Shown here: positions 34,644 through 44,649 of the stretch, piece by piece
Numbering within the stretch: position 1 is the first letter of the stretch
Layout of the letters: the number at the start of each line of letters is the position of its first letter
Origin: Melastoma dodecandrum
Lineage: Eukaryota; Streptophyta; Magnoliopsida; Myrtales; Melastomataceae
Direction of reading: 5' to 3'
NCBI GenBank assembly: GCA_029817715.1
Contig: JARUPY010000398.1
Location: forward strand, 1,240,001-1,304,000
DNA length: 64,000 nucleotides
Position numbers and translations under genes: made by a program
The notes under the pieces: model-generated
The model's database searches: none
What the model was told of the DNA's origin: nothing
Seen by the model: the letters and a program-made list of their open reading frames with translations, nothing else

Positions 34644-35594
34644 ATGCAGCCGTCCCGCGACATCCGCCGGTTGATCGAGATCATGGCGGCCCTGCGTACG
34701 CCCGGGACGGGATGTCCCTGGGACCTGCAGCAGACCCACCGGTCGCTCGCGCCCTACGCGCTCGAAGAAGCCTACGAGGTCGTCGACGCGATCGAACGCG
34801 ACGATGCCGAGGACCTGCGCGACGAGCTCGGCGACCTGCTCCTGCAGGTGGTCTTCCACGCGCGCGTTGCGGAGGAATCGCAGCGGTTCGACTTCGCTGA
34901 CATCGTCGAGACCGTGACCTCCAAGATGGTGCGCCGGCATCCGCACGTTTTTTCCGCGGCCGCCAAGCCGCGGCAGGCGAAATCGGGCGTCGACAAGATC
35001 TGGGAGGCGATGCGCCAACGGCGGGCGATGCTGGATGGCGGGTCCGAAGAGTTCGAGGAACCCGACGGCCACGGGCTGATCGCGGCCATGCGGCAGGCGG
35101 AGGACAAGGTCGCGTTCGTCAACGAGACATGGGAGTCGATCAAGGCTGCGGAGCGTCAGGCGAAGGCCGCGACGCTCGGTCGGCACTCGAGCGTGCTCGC
35201 GGGCATTCCCGCCGCCCTGCCCGGTCTGTCGCGAGCTTTGAAGCTCCAGCGCAAGGCCTCGAAGGTCGGGTTCGATTGGGGCGACGCCAAGCTGGTTCTG
35301 GCGAAGATCAAGGAAGAGGTCGGAGAGATCGAGGCGGAGCTCGACGGCCCGCCGTCGCCTGAAGCCAGCGCGGCCGTCGCCGACGAGATCGGCGATCTGC
35401 TGTTCGCCGTCGTCAATCTCGCGCGCCATGCCGGCGTCGACCCCGAGGCCGCCGTCCGGGGCACGAATGCCAAGTTCGAACGGCGGTTCGCCTTCATCGA
35501 ACAGGCGTTGGCCAAACGCGGCTCGACGCCCGCGGCCTCCAATCTCGACGAGATGGACGGGCTCTGGAACGAGGCCAAGACCGCCGGCCTATGA
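34644..35594 (+). CDS. mazG: Nucleoside triphosphate pyrophosphohydrolase MazG
   Basis: 316 residues with two MazG domains. The first has LEEAYEVVDAI...DELGDLL (residues about 40-70); the second has KEEVGEIEAEL...DEIGDLLFAV (about 225-260) and TNAKFERRF near the end. It hydrolyses non-canonical or damaged NTPs to NMP and pyrophosphate. About 50 residues longer than E. coli MazG, mainly in the linker between domains (residues 120-160). It converges with hflX. Confidence 0.95.
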   Translation: MQPSRDIRRLIEIMAALRTPGTGCPWDLQQTHRSLAPYALEEAYEVVDAIERDDAEDLRDELGDLLLQVVFHARVAEESQRFDFADIVETVTSKMVRRHPHVFSAAAKPRQAKSGVDKIWEAMRQRRAMLDGGSEEFEEPDGHGLIAAMRQAEDKVAFVNETWESIKAAERQAKAATLGRHSSVLAGIPAALPGLSRALKLQRKASKVGFDWGDAKLVLAKIKEEVGEIEAELDGPPSPEASAAVADEIGDLLFAVVNLARHAGVDPEAAVRGTNAKFERRFAFIEQALAKRGSTPAASNLDEMDGLWNEAKTAGL

Positions 35595-35604
35595 CACGGG
35601 CCGT

Positions 35605-36984
35605 TTACGAGGTGACGCCGGACCGAAAACGCCCCCGCACCTGATCGGCGCGCTCGGGCGACACGCGCGCCTGCACGCGGATGTCGCCGTTGGCCCCGTC
35701 GTGACGGAAGAGCACCTCCGCGTGCTCGTAGAGCCAGGCGAGCCCCTGCCCGTCGCTGCCCTCGATGACGAGGTCGAGCACCGGCCGTCCTTCGGCAAGT
35801 CGTCCCTCGATCTCGTCGAGCAGTTCGTTCTCGCCCTGCCCCGTCACCGCCGACACCAGGATCGGGCGCGCGTTGGCGCCGCGCCGCGTCGCGCTGTTCG
35901 CCACCACGATCGCGCGGTCCGCATCGAGGAGATCGAGCTTGTTCCAGACCTCGATGAGGCGGCGGTGGTCGTTCGGGTCGATCCCGAGTTCGCCGAGAAT
36001 GGTCTCGACATCGGCCGACTGCGCGTCCGTGTCCTCGTGCGCAATGTCGCGCACGTGCAGGATGATGTCAGCCTCGACGACCTCTTCCAAGGTCGCACGG
36101 AAGGCCGAAACGAGCATGGTGGGCAGGTCCGAGATGAACCCGACCGTGTCCGAGAGTAGCGCCCGGGCGCCATGCGGGAGGGTGAGGTTGCGCAGCGTCG
36201 GGTCCAGCGTCGCGAAGAGCATGTCCTCGGCCTGGACACCGGCGCGCGTCAGCCGGTTGAAGAGCGTCGACTTGCCGGCGTTCGTGTAGCCGACGAGCGC
36301 GACGATCGGATACGGCACGTCGCGCCGCGTCTTGCGGTGCAGCGCGCGCGTGCGCTTCACCTTGTCGAGATCAGCCTCGATGCGCACCATGCGCTCGGAG
36401 ATGAGGCGGCGGTCCGTCTCGATCTGCGTTTCGCCGGGACCGCCGAGGAAGCCGAAACCGCCGCGCTGACGCTCGAGATGGGTCCAAGATCGAACGAGCC
36501 GAGACTTCTGATAGGCGAGGTGCGCAAGTTCGACCTGAAGCGCGCCTTCGCGCGTGCGTGCACGTCGCCCGAAGATCTCAAGGATGAGGCCCGTGCGGTC
36601 GATGACCTTGGCCTTGAAGGCCTTCTCGAGGTTGCGCTGCTGTACGGGGGACAACGCGCAATCCATGAAGACGAGCGCGATTTCCTCGGCCTCGACCCGA
36701 GCCGCGATCTCCTCGACCTTGCCTTTGCCGAGATAGGTCGCCGGACGGATCTGCGAGAGCGCGACGATGATGTCGTCGACGACGTCGAGATCGATGGCCC
36801 GCGCGAGCCCGGCGGCCTCTGCGACGCGGGCATCGGGGGTGCGCGTGCGCCCTGCCCCGTCCGCGTGTCGCTCATCGACGTAGGGCCCGAGCACGAGCGC
36901 GCGTGTCGCGGCTGCGCGTTCCGCCTCGAACCGATCGTCCCTCGAAGAGAGGGACAGCCCGGTCACCCGTGCACCGTCACCCAA
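35605..36984 (-). CDS. hflX: Ribosome-associated GTPase HflX
   Basis: 459 residues. The N-terminal HflX domain has TYLGKGKVEEI and the glycine-rich GFGFLGGPGETQIETDRR. G motifs: GYTNAGKST (G1), DTVG (G3), NKLD (G4). It splits or rescues stalled 70S ribosomes. The upstream in-frame start is TTG at 36984, 3 bases after the hfq stop; a GTG six codons on is possible. The hfq-hflX pairing is conserved. Confidence 0.95.
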   Translation of the reverse strand: MGDGARVTGLSLSSRDDRFEAERAAATRALVLGPYVDERHADGAGRTRTPDARVAEAAGLARAIDLDVVDDIIVALSQIRPATYLGKGKVEEIAARVEAEEIALVFMDCALSPVQQRNLEKAFKAKVIDRTGLILEIFGRRARTREGALQVELAHLAYQKSRLVRSWTHLERQRGGFGFLGGPGETQIETDRRLISERMVRIEADLDKVKRTRALHRKTRRDVPYPIVALVGYTNAGKSTLFNRLTRAGVQAEDMLFATLDPTLRNLTLPHGARALLSDTVGFISDLPTMLVSAFRATLEEVVEADIILHVRDIAHEDTDAQSADVETILGELGIDPNDHRRLIEVWNKLDLLDADRAIVVANSATRRGANARPILVSAVTGQGENELLDEIEGRLAEGRPVLDLVIEGSDGQGLAWLYEHAEVLFRHDGANGDIRVQARVSPERADQVRGRFRSGVTS

Positions 36985-36987
36985 ATA

Positions 36988-37242
36988 CTACCCCGCCGCT
37001 GCAACGTCCTCGCCCGGCTCGAACATCTGGATCGGATGCCCGGGCATGATCGTCGATATGGCGTGCTTGTAGACGAGTTGCGAGTGGCCATCGCGGCGCA
37101 GCAGCACACAAAAATTGTCGAACCAGGTCACCACGCCCTGCAGTTCCACCCCGTTCACAAGGAAGATGGTCAGCGGGACCTTGTTCTTCCTCAAATAGTT
37201 CAAAAAAGTGTCTTGGAGATTTTGCGGACGCTCGGTTGCCAT
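36988..37242 (-). CDS. hfq: RNA chaperone Hfq
   Basis: 84 residues, typical alphaproteobacterial length. Sm1 region [22 protein letters not shown] and Sm2 YKHAISTI are conserved, with a short C-terminal tail. The hexamer mediates sRNA-mRNA pairing. It is preceded by 113 bases after the aminotransferase gene, where its own promoter may lie. Confidence 0.97.
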   Translation of the reverse strand: MATERPQNLQDTFLNYLRKNKVPLTIFLVNGVELQGVVTWFDNFCVLLRRDGHSQLVYKHAISTIMPGHPIQMFEPGEDVAAAG

Positions 37243-37355
37243 TCGACTAGTTCCGGTCTCTTTTTATTGGCGCCGGCACGCGGCACGATCTCAAGGATCT
37301 GTCCCGCTCAATACAGCGGCATGGCGACCGTCTTAGAAGGTTTGCCGGGACCCAA

Positions 37356-38267
37356 TCAAGAGGAGAAATCGCCCGTTTCCGCCTGGGTTTCGGGCGTGCG
37401 ATCCCAGACCGGCGCGCGTTGCGCGGCGGCGTGGAAGGCGGCGCGCAGCCGCAGCGCGATCGGACCCGGTCGCCCGGTGCCGATCGGTCGATCGTCGACC
37501 GCGACGACGGGCGTCACGAGCGTGGTCGCGCCGGTCACGAAGGCCTCGCGGGCGGCGTAGGCCTCCGCGGGCGCGAAGGCGCGCTCTTCCAGCGTCAGGC
37601 GCTCGGCGGCGAGCACCCGCAGCAAAGTGGTCCGTGTGATGCCTCGCAGGATCGATCGATTTATGTGGTGGGTGACCACCCGGTTTTCATCTCCGACGAT
37701 CCAAGCGTTGGAGGCCGATCCCTCGGTGATCAAGCCATCGGGTCCGACCAACCAGGCCTCCCCGGCTCCACGCAGCTTGGCGGCCTGCTTCGCCAGAACA
37801 TTCGGCAGCAATGACGTGGACTTGATGTCCGGCCGTTTCCAGCGCTCGTCCGGCATCGTGATCACGCGGATGCCGGCTTCCGCTTTAACCTGCAGTTTTT
37901 CGGCGTCGATTGACCGGGCAGTCACGACAAGGCTCGAGCGGACGGGCGGATCCGGGAAGACATGATCGCGTGGAGCGGTGCCGCGCGAGATCTGGATATA
38001 GACCATGCCGTCCCGCACCTGGTTGCGGCGGATCGTTTCGCGCAATACGACCCGTAGTGCGTCCGGCGCCAGAGGCGGCGCAAGCGCGATCTCGCGCAAC
38101 GACCGATCGAGCCGCGCGAGATGCGGCGCCTCGTCGATGAGGCTGCCGCCGGAGACCTCGACCACCTCGTAGACCCCGTCGGCGAACTGGAAGGCCCGGT
38201 CGTCGATCGACACGGCCGCCGCCTTGTGCGGCAGGTAACGGCCGTTGACGTAGGCGATCCGGCTCAC
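37356..38267 (-). CDS. dat: D-amino-acid aminotransferase (class IV PLP enzyme)
   Basis: 303 residues of the fold-type IV aminotransferase family. Features: AYVNGRYLPHKAAAVSIDDR at the start, the PLP lysine region DIKSTSLLPNVLAKQ, and EGSASNAWIV. The alphaproteobacterial gene between ntrX and hfq is usually annotated D-amino-acid aminotransferase; branched-chain or 4-amino-4-deoxychorismate-type activity cannot be ruled out from sequence alone. Confidence 0.88.
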   Translation of the reverse strand: MSRIAYVNGRYLPHKAAAVSIDDRAFQFADGVYEVVEVSGGSLIDEAPHLARLDRSLREIALAPPLAPDALRVVLRETIRRNQVRDGMVYIQISRGTAPRDHVFPDPPVRSSLVVTARSIDAEKLQVKAEAGIRVITMPDERWKRPDIKSTSLLPNVLAKQAAKLRGAGEAWLVGPDGLITEGSASNAWIVGDENRVVTHHINRSILRGITRTTLLRVLAAERLTLEERAFAPAEAYAAREAFVTGATTLVTPVVAVDDRPIGTGRPGPIALRLRAAFHAAAQRAPVWDRTPETQAETGDFSS

Positions 38268-38281
38268 GCGTGTCCCCCGAC

Positions 38282-38818
38282 CTATCCGAACATGGCGAGC
38301 CGGCGCCCGATCAGCCCGATCAGCGCCCCGCCGAGGATACCCCAGAACGGCGACACGCGCGTCGCCGTCACGAGCGCCGTCACGGCTGCGACGATCGCCA
38401 GCGACAAAGGTGCCACGTAGGCGGCGCGCGTCATCACGTAGCCGCTCGCGAGCATGAAGCCGAGCGCAATCGGCGCCACCGCGGAGCGCATGATGGCGAT
38501 CCAGCCTGCGGCCGAGAAGCGCTGCATCAGCCGGCCGAGCGCCAGCGCGATCAGGGCGGCGGGCGTCACGATGGCGAGCGTCGCGAGGACGAGCCCGCCC
38601 CAGCCGGCCAGCTGCCAGCCCAGCGCCCCGACGACGAGCACGTTCGGGCCCGGCGCGACGTTGCCGATGGCGACGAGGCCGGCGAAGGTCCGATCGTCCA
38701 TCCAGTGATGCACCGTGACGACCTGGCGGTGGATCTCCGGGATGGTCGCGCCGGCGCCGCCGATCGAGAGCAGCGAGAGGAGCCCGAACGTCAGCACGAG
38801 TTGACCGAGCAGAGTCAT
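38282..38818 (-). CDS. chrA: Chromate transporter, C-terminal half-size subunit
   Basis: 178 residues, one CHR domain with the conserved start FGLLSLLSIGGAGATIPEI and about five to six membrane helices. It pairs with the neighbouring half-size subunit; the two genes overlap by 4 bases (38815-38818). Short-chain ChrA proteins work as pairs with opposite topology. Chromate/sulfate export is the family role; actual chromate resistance is not shown. Confidence 0.88.
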   Translation of the reverse strand: MTLLGQLVLTFGLLSLLSIGGAGATIPEIHRQVVTVHHWMDDRTFAGLVAIGNVAPGPNVLVVGALGWQLAGWGGLVLATLAIVTPAALIALALGRLMQRFSAAGWIAIMRSAVAPIALGFMLASGYVMTRAAYVAPLSLAIVAAVTALVTATRVSPFWGILGGALIGLIGRRLAMFG

Positions 38819-39378
38819 GCGCCGCGTCGCCGAGAGAAGGCTGCCAGCAGCGAGAGCGGGATCGCGACGGCCAGGATCAGCAGCATCGGCATACGCAGAA
38901 TGGCCGAGGCGACCGCCACGGCGAGGAAGACGGCGCCCCTCGCGAGGTTCGGTTCGAGCGCCCGGAGCAGCTTGAGGCTCGTGCCCACGACGAGCCCCGC
39001 GGCCGCGGCGGCGGCGCCCGCGAAGGCCGCCTTGACGTCGGGCTGCATCGCGATCCTCCCGTAGATGCCGAGGAGAGCAGCGAGAATCGCGAGAGGCGCG
39101 CCAAGCAGTCCGGCGCCGGCGGCGAGCGAGCCGGCGGGTCCTCGCCAGCGATCTCCGAGCATCGTTGCGAGGTTCACCGTGTTGGCGCCGGGCAGCGCGC
39201 TCGCGACTCCGAAGGCTTCGGCGAAGTCGCGCTCGCCCATGAAGCCGCGCTCGACCACCAGAACATGCCGCGCGAAGGCCGCGACCCCGCCGAAGCCGAG
39301 GATCCCGATCTTGAAGAACGCGGCGAAAAGCGCGCGGCAGGTCGGCGCCGGCGCGCTCGCGATCTGCGGCGCGTTCAA
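38815..39378 (-). CDS. chrA: Chromate transporter, N-terminal half-size subunit
   Basis: 187 residues, one CHR domain (FFKIGILGFGGVAAFARHV near residues 20-40, SALPGANTVNLATMLG). First gene of the split pair. Its start overlaps the ntrX stop region by 4 bases (39375-39378), so it is read right after ntrX on the same strand and may share its transcript. Confidence 0.88.
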   Translation of the reverse strand: MNAPQIASAPAPTCRALFAAFFKIGILGFGGVAAFARHVLVVERGFMGERDFAEAFGVASALPGANTVNLATMLGDRWRGPAGSLAAGAGLLGAPLAILAALLGIYGRIAMQPDVKAAFAGAAAAAAGLVVGTSLKLLRALEPNLARGAVFLAVAVASAILRMPMLLILAVAIPLSLLAAFSRRRGA

Positions 39379-40742
39379 TCGATTCCCAGGGACTTCAGTT
39401 TGCGGTGCAGGGCGGAGCGCTCCATGCCGATGAATTCGGCCGTGCGGGAGATGTTGCCGCCGAAGCGGCTCACCTGCGCCATCAGATATTCGCGCTCGAA
39501 GACCTCGCGCGCCTCGCGCAGCGGCAGGCTCATCAGCTTCTCGCCGCCCGCCCCGGTCGGTGTCGCCGGTACGAGAGCGCCGACCTCCGAGGGGAGCATG
39601 TCGGCCGTGATCTCCGTCTCGACGTCGCCCTTGGACAGGATCATCAGGCGCTCGACGTTGTTGCGCAGCTGGCGGATATTGCCGGGCCAGTCGTGCGACT
39701 GCAGAATCGCCATCGCGTCCTCGGCGATGGCCCGGCGCGGCAAGCCGGCCGTCGTCGTCATCTGATCCATGAAAAAGGAGATGAGCTCCGGGATGTCGTC
39801 GCGCCGCTCGGCTAGTGAGGGCACGCGGATCGGCACGACCGACAAGCGGTGAAACAGATCCTCTCGAAACGTCCCCTCGGCAATCATGCCGGCAAGATCA
39901 CGGGCGCTCGAGGAGATGATGCGCACGTCGACATTGACCTTCTGTGCGCCGCCGACGCGCGTAAAGCTCTGCTCGACGAGCACGCGCAGAATCTTGCCTT
40001 GCGTCTCCTTCGGCATGTCGGCGATCTCGTCGATGTAGAGCGTGCCGCCGTGCGCCTCTTCGAGGCGGCCGACCTTGCGGCCTTCCCCGTTCAGCCCATC
40101 CGTGCCGAACAGCTCCTCCTCCATCGTCTCGGGCTGGATCGCCGCCGCGTTGATGACGACGAACGGCCCGTTGGCGCGGACCGAGGCGTCGTGGATGAGC
40201 CGCGCGGCAAGCTCCTTGCCCGATCCCGAATGACCGGTGATCATAATGCGCGAGTTCGCCGGCGCGACGCGCTCGATGACCTGGCGCAGCTGATTGACGG
40301 AAGTCGACTTCCCGATGAGCCGGTTCACGGTGCCGCCGCGCGCGCGAAGATCCGTCAATTCGCGCTTGAGGCGCGAATTCTCGAGCGCACGTTCGGCGAT
40401 CAGCACCAGGCGGTCGGCCTTGAACGGCTTCTCGATGAAGTCGTAGGCGCCGAGCTTGATCGCGGAGACCGCCGTCTCGATGTTGCCGTGGCCTGAAATC
40501 ATGACGACCGGCAGATTGGGATTTTGCTGCTTGATGACCTCCAGCACCTGAAGACCGTCGAGCTTCGATCCCTGCAGCCAGATGTCGAGGAAGACGAGGC
40601 TGGGCCGGCGCGACTGGATGGCGCCCAGCGCCTCGTCGGAGTTCTTCGCTGTCCGCGTTCCGTGACCTTCGTCGGACAGAATGCCCGACACGATCTCCCG
40701 GATGTCCATTTCGTCGTCGACGATGAGAATGTCGCTCGCCAT
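39375..40742 (-). CDS. ntrX: Nitrogen-regulation response regulator NtrX
   Basis: 455 residues from the ATG at 40742. Receiver domain (DDEMDIRE; phospho-Asp in FLDIWLQG), AAA+ domain with GHSGSGKE and GTLYIDEIAD, and a FIS-type helix-turn-helix (ISRTAEFIGMERSALHRKL). The sigma54-contact GAFTGA loop is missing (the place reads DGLNGEGRKVG), as in other alphaproteobacterial NtrX, so it may act without sigma54. Partner of NtrY immediately upstream. Confidence 0.95.
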   Translation of the reverse strand: MASDILIVDDEMDIREIVSGILSDEGHGTRTAKNSDEALGAIQSRRPSLVFLDIWLQGSKLDGLQVLEVIKQQNPNLPVVMISGHGNIETAVSAIKLGAYDFIEKPFKADRLVLIAERALENSRLKRELTDLRARGGTVNRLIGKSTSVNQLRQVIERVAPANSRIMITGHSGSGKELAARLIHDASVRANGPFVVINAAAIQPETMEEELFGTDGLNGEGRKVGRLEEAHGGTLYIDEIADMPKETQGKILRVLVEQSFTRVGGAQKVNVDVRIISSSARDLAGMIAEGTFREDLFHRLSVVPIRVPSLAERRDDIPELISFFMDQMTTTAGLPRRAIAEDAMAILQSHDWPGNIRQLRNNVERLMILSKGDVETEITADMLPSEVGALVPATPTGAGGEKLMSLPLREAREVFEREYLMAQVSRFGGNISRTAEFIGMERSALHRKLKSLGID

Positions 40743-40749
40743 GGGTCGT

Positions 40750-43005
40750 CTAAGCCGTCTCGTTGACCGCCGCCGCAGGGACGCCGGAGTCCTCGGTCTG
40801 TGAAGCGTCCTGCGCCGCCTCGCGGTTTGGGAAATGCAAACGCACACGTGCGCCCTGCCCGTCGGGCGCGTCGAGCAGCTCGAGACCGCCGCCATGATCC
40901 TCGAGGATCTTGGCGACGATCGGCAACCCGAGGCCGGTCCCCTCCGCGCGCGTCGTCATATAGGGCTCGAGCAGCCGATGGCGCTGTTCCACCGGAAAGC
41001 CTTTGCCGTTGTCGATGATGTCGATCTCCACGTCCGTGCCGATCGTCAGGCTGACGGTGATCCGCCCTCTGACGTCCGGCTCGCCACGGGCCGCGATGCC
41101 CTCCGTCGCGTTCTTGATGATGTTCTGAACCGCCTGCGACAGAAGGCGGCGGTCGAACTTGATCAGGACCGGCTGGTCGGGAAGCTTGTCTTCGAAGACG
41201 ATTTCCGGATGCGCGACGCGCATCAGGAAGATCTGCCGGCGTACGCATTCGGAGAGGTCGTCGCGCTCGAGCAGCGCCTTCGGCATCCGCGCGAACGACG
41301 AGAACTCGTCGACCATGCGCTTGATGTCGTCGACCTGGCGCACGATCGTCTCGGTGCACTGGTCGAACACCTCGCGGTCGGTGACGATGATCTTGCCGTA
41401 CTTGCGCTTGATGCGCTCGGCCGAGAGCTGGATCGGCGTCAGCGGGTTCTTGATCTCGTGCGCGATGCGGCGCGCGACGTCTCCCCAGGCGGCCGAGCGC
41501 TGGGCGTCGAGAACGTCGGTGATATCGTCGAGCGTGACCACCACGCTCTTGTCCGTCTTGGTCGACGGCTCGCTCGTGACGCGCAGATTGTAGAGTCGGT
41601 CGCGCCCGTGCCGCGTGAGCTGCACCTGGCCCTGGACGAGCTTGTGGGAATTGGCGCGCGCCTCCGCGAGCGTCGCCGCGATTTCGGGCACGACGTCTTC
41701 CACCGAGCGCCCGAGCACGGAGGCCGCTGCGCCCTCGCCCGCACTCACGAGATGCTCGGCCGAAGGGTTCAGCGTCGTGATCTTGCCGGCGGGATCGACG
41801 CCGATCACCGCGACGGGAACGCCCGAGAGGACGGCCTCGGTGAAGATGCGGCGCTCGTCGATCAGCGTGCTCGCCGCGACGAGCCGGTTCTGCTGCTGGC
41901 GCAGCTCGGAGGTCATCTTGTTGAAGGTCTCGCCGAGGTGGGCGAGGTCGCCCTCCGAGCGGTCGATCTGGACCTGCGTGAAGAGATTGCCCGAGGCGAC
42001 CTGGTCCGTCGCGCTGATGAGGCGGCGGATCGGGTCGACGAGCCGGTTGGCGAAGGAGAGGCCGAGCCAAGTCGCCGACAGGAGCATGATGACGGCGATC
42101 GAGACGTACATCGTCGCGAAGGCGATCGAGATCGAGGTGCGATGCTGGTCGAAGGCGTCGTAGCGCTTCACGAGCTGCGTCGCTTCCTTCGAGAAGCCGA
42201 TCGTGAAGCTGTCGACGGGGCGCGCGGCGTAGAGGAACGTGTCGGGGAAGAGATGCACCTGCCGCAGCGCGACGAAGGTGCGCTCGTTGTCGAGCAGCAG
42301 GCAGAGCGGCTGGTTCTTCCGCGCGTCCTCGAAATCCTGCGGCGACGGCTTCACGATCGCGGTGCCGATGGCGCCGAGCTTCGTGTCGACGTTGGCGCGC
42401 TCGAGCATCGAGCCGTCCGGCTTGACGAGCGCCGCTGCCGTAAAACCGAGGAACTTGGCGCGCGAGGTGAAGTAGTTCTGCAGGATCGCACGGTCGGCCG
42501 TCAGGAAGGCGCGGGCGCTGTCGAGATCCTGCGCGGTGAGCCTTGTCTGCTGGAGAAGCGAACGACACTGCTCCTCGCGATAGCGGGTCGCCGCGTCGAT
42601 CGTCGTCTCCACGAAGCCGCGGACGTCGCGCATGAAGACGGGGTTGAGGCTGCGGTCGAGCGTGATGGAGCCGACGAGCGCCATCAGCAGCACCGGGACG
42701 GCGGCGATGATCGAGAAGAGGCCGACGATCCGCAGATGCAGGCGCGCACCGGCGGCGCCCGCCCGCCAGGCGGCGACGAGGGTCCAGGCCTCGAGCACGA
42801 CGAGAACCGCGAGGCCGAGGATCGTGACCGTGTTGGCGATGAAGAGACCGAGGACGACGCTCTGGGTCGTCTTGATCGGCGTGTAGTCGGAAAAGATCAG
42901 AAAGCTCGTCGTCGCGACGCTCAGCGCCACGACGACGGCCGCGGGGCCGAATCGGGCCAGAAGGCGCCGCGGCTGAGGCGCGGCTTCGAGCTTCGTCTCT
43001 GTCAT
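40750..43005 (-). CDS. ntrY: Nitrogen-regulation sensor kinase NtrY
   Basis: 751 residues. Several N-terminal membrane helices (residues about 20-110), a periplasmic sensor segment, another helix near 295-315, HAMP, PAS, then the kinase core: HEIKNPLTP (phospho-His), IKNATEGI (N box) and GTGLGLPIV (G box). The ATG at 43005 is used; the frame is open further upstream. Phosphorylates NtrX, encoded 7 bases downstream; the pair links nitrogen, redox and envelope control in this class. Confidence 0.95.
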   Translation of the reverse strand: MTETKLEAAPQPRRLLARFGPAAVVVALSVATTSFLIFSDYTPIKTTQSVVLGLFIANTVTILGLAVLVVLEAWTLVAAWRAGAAGARLHLRIVGLFSIIAAVPVLLMALVGSITLDRSLNPVFMRDVRGFVETTIDAATRYREEQCRSLLQQTRLTAQDLDSARAFLTADRAILQNYFTSRAKFLGFTAAALVKPDGSMLERANVDTKLGAIGTAIVKPSPQDFEDARKNQPLCLLLDNERTFVALRQVHLFPDTFLYAARPVDSFTIGFSKEATQLVKRYDAFDQHRTSISIAFATMYVSIAVIMLLSATWLGLSFANRLVDPIRRLISATDQVASGNLFTQVQIDRSEGDLAHLGETFNKMTSELRQQQNRLVAASTLIDERRIFTEAVLSGVPVAVIGVDPAGKITTLNPSAEHLVSAGEGAAASVLGRSVEDVVPEIAATLAEARANSHKLVQGQVQLTRHGRDRLYNLRVTSEPSTKTDKSVVVTLDDITDVLDAQRSAAWGDVARRIAHEIKNPLTPIQLSAERIKRKYGKIIVTDREVFDQCTETIVRQVDDIKRMVDEFSSFARMPKALLERDDLSECVRRQIFLMRVAHPEIVFEDKLPDQPVLIKFDRRLLSQAVQNIIKNATEGIAARGEPDVRGRITVSLTIGTDVEIDIIDNGKGFPVEQRHRLLEPYMTTRAEGTGLGLPIVAKILEDHGGGLELLDAPDGQGARVRLHFPNREAAQDASQTEDSGVPAAAVNETA

Positions 43006-43139
43006 TCCTGACGACAATCCGCGTCTCTCGCTCGCGACGGATCGACCCGTGCGCGGCGCGAGCCCTCCGGCCCGCGGCCTCGGCTCAGGCCGAGGTGCGA
43101 ACCACTGTTGCAAGATTGCGACTATTCGGGGGCGTCCGC

Positions 43140-44094
43140 TCAGCGCGGCGAGCGCAGGAGCCGGATGTCGAGGTCCCGAATCTTCTTGCGCAGGGTGTTG
43201 CGGTTGAGGCCGAGCAGTTCCGCCGCCTTGATCTGATTGCCGCGCGTCGCGGCCAGCGCGGCGGAGATGAGCGGCTGTTCCAACTCGCGCAGCACGCGAT
43301 GGTAGAGGCCTGGCGGCGGCAGACTCTCGCCATGCGCGCTGAAGAGCTTGGAGAGATGCCGCTCGACCGCCGTCGACAACGGCAGGGCGTCGCCGTCGGC
43401 CCCAGCCGGCGCACCGCCCGCGGAGGACTTGGCGAGCGGCGGCGCGGTGAAGCCGCCCGCGTCCGCCGATAGTTCGAGGTCGACGAGGTGCTCGGAGATC
43501 GACTCCTGCGGGTAAAGCGCGGCAAGCCGGCGCGCGAGATTTTCGAGCTCGCGGACATTGCCGGGCCAGCGGTAGCGCTTCATGCGCTCGAGCGCGCCGG
43601 CCTCGAGATGCTTCGCCGGCAGGCCCTCGTTGGCGGCCTGGGTGAAGAAGTGCTGGGCGAGGTCGGCGACGTCCTCGATGCGCTCGCGCAAGGGCGGCAG
43701 GCGCAGCGGCACCACGTTGAGGCGATAGTAGAGGTCCTCGCGAAACAGCCCCTGCCCGATGAGGATGCGCAGGTCCTTGTTGGTCGCAGCGATGATGCGC
43801 ACGTCGGTCTTGATCGGCGTGCGGCCGCCCACCGTCGTATATTCGCCCTGCTGCAGCACGCGCAGCAGCCGCGTCTGCGCTTCCATCGGCATGTCGCCGA
43901 TCTCGTCGAGGAAGAGCGTGCCGCCCTCGGCCTGTTCGAAGCGCCCGGCCGAGCGCTGGTTCGCGCCCGTGAACGCCCCTTTCTCGTGACCGAACAGTTC
44001 GCTCTCGATGAGGTCGCGCGGGATGGCCGCCATGTTGATGGCGACGAACGGGCCCTTCTTGCGCTTGCCGTAATCGTGCAGCGCGCGGGCGACG

Positions 44095-44126
<32 letters not shown>

Positions 44127-44618
44127 CATGACCGTGAGGTCGGTCTGCATCAGGCGGGCGAGGGAGCGATAGATTTCCTGCATCGCCGGCGAACGGCCGA
44201 CGAGCGGCATGTTCTCGAGATCCTCAGGCAACGCCGCCTTGGCCCTGCCCTTCGGCTCGGCCATGGCGCGCCCGACGATCGAGACGAGCTCGCGCAGGTC
44301 GAAGGGCTTGGGCAGATAATCGTAAGCGCCCCGCTCCGACGCCTTGATGGCGGTCATGAACGTGTTCTGCGCACTCATGACGATGATCGGCAGCTCGGGC
44401 CTGAGCTTTTTGATGCGCGGGAGGAGCTCGAAAGCGTTCTCGTCCGGCATGACGACGTCGGTGATGACGAGGTCGCCGTCGCCCGCTTTCACCCAGCCCC
44501 ACAAGGTCGCTGCGGTGCCTGTCGTCCGCACGTCATAGCCGGCGCGGGACAGCGCCTGACTGAGGACGGTGCGAATCGCTGCATCGTCGTCTGCGACTAG
44601 GATATTTCCTGGATTCAT
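43140..44618 (-). CDS. ntrC: Nitrogen-regulation protein NR(I), NtrC
   Basis: 492 residues. Receiver ([11 protein letters not shown]; phospho-Asp in LVITDVVMP), AAA+ sigma54 activator domain with GESGTGKE, complete GAFTGA and [12 protein letters not shown], and a FIS-type C-terminal helix-turn-helix ([17 protein letters not shown]). It activates sigma54 promoters for nitrogen assimilation when phosphorylated by NtrB. Confidence 0.97.
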
Positions 44619-44649
44619 CCGCCCCTTCGTGTCGCCTTCCGCGACGCTC

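Noticed and set aside
37243..37355. Sigma70-like promoter before hfq
   Set aside because: A TTGATT with 17-base spacing exists on the minus strand but the -10 match is poor, so I do not list it as a feature.
40834..43011. 725-codon open frame antisense to ntrY
   Set aside because: Shadow of a GC-rich kinase gene; charged low-complexity product.
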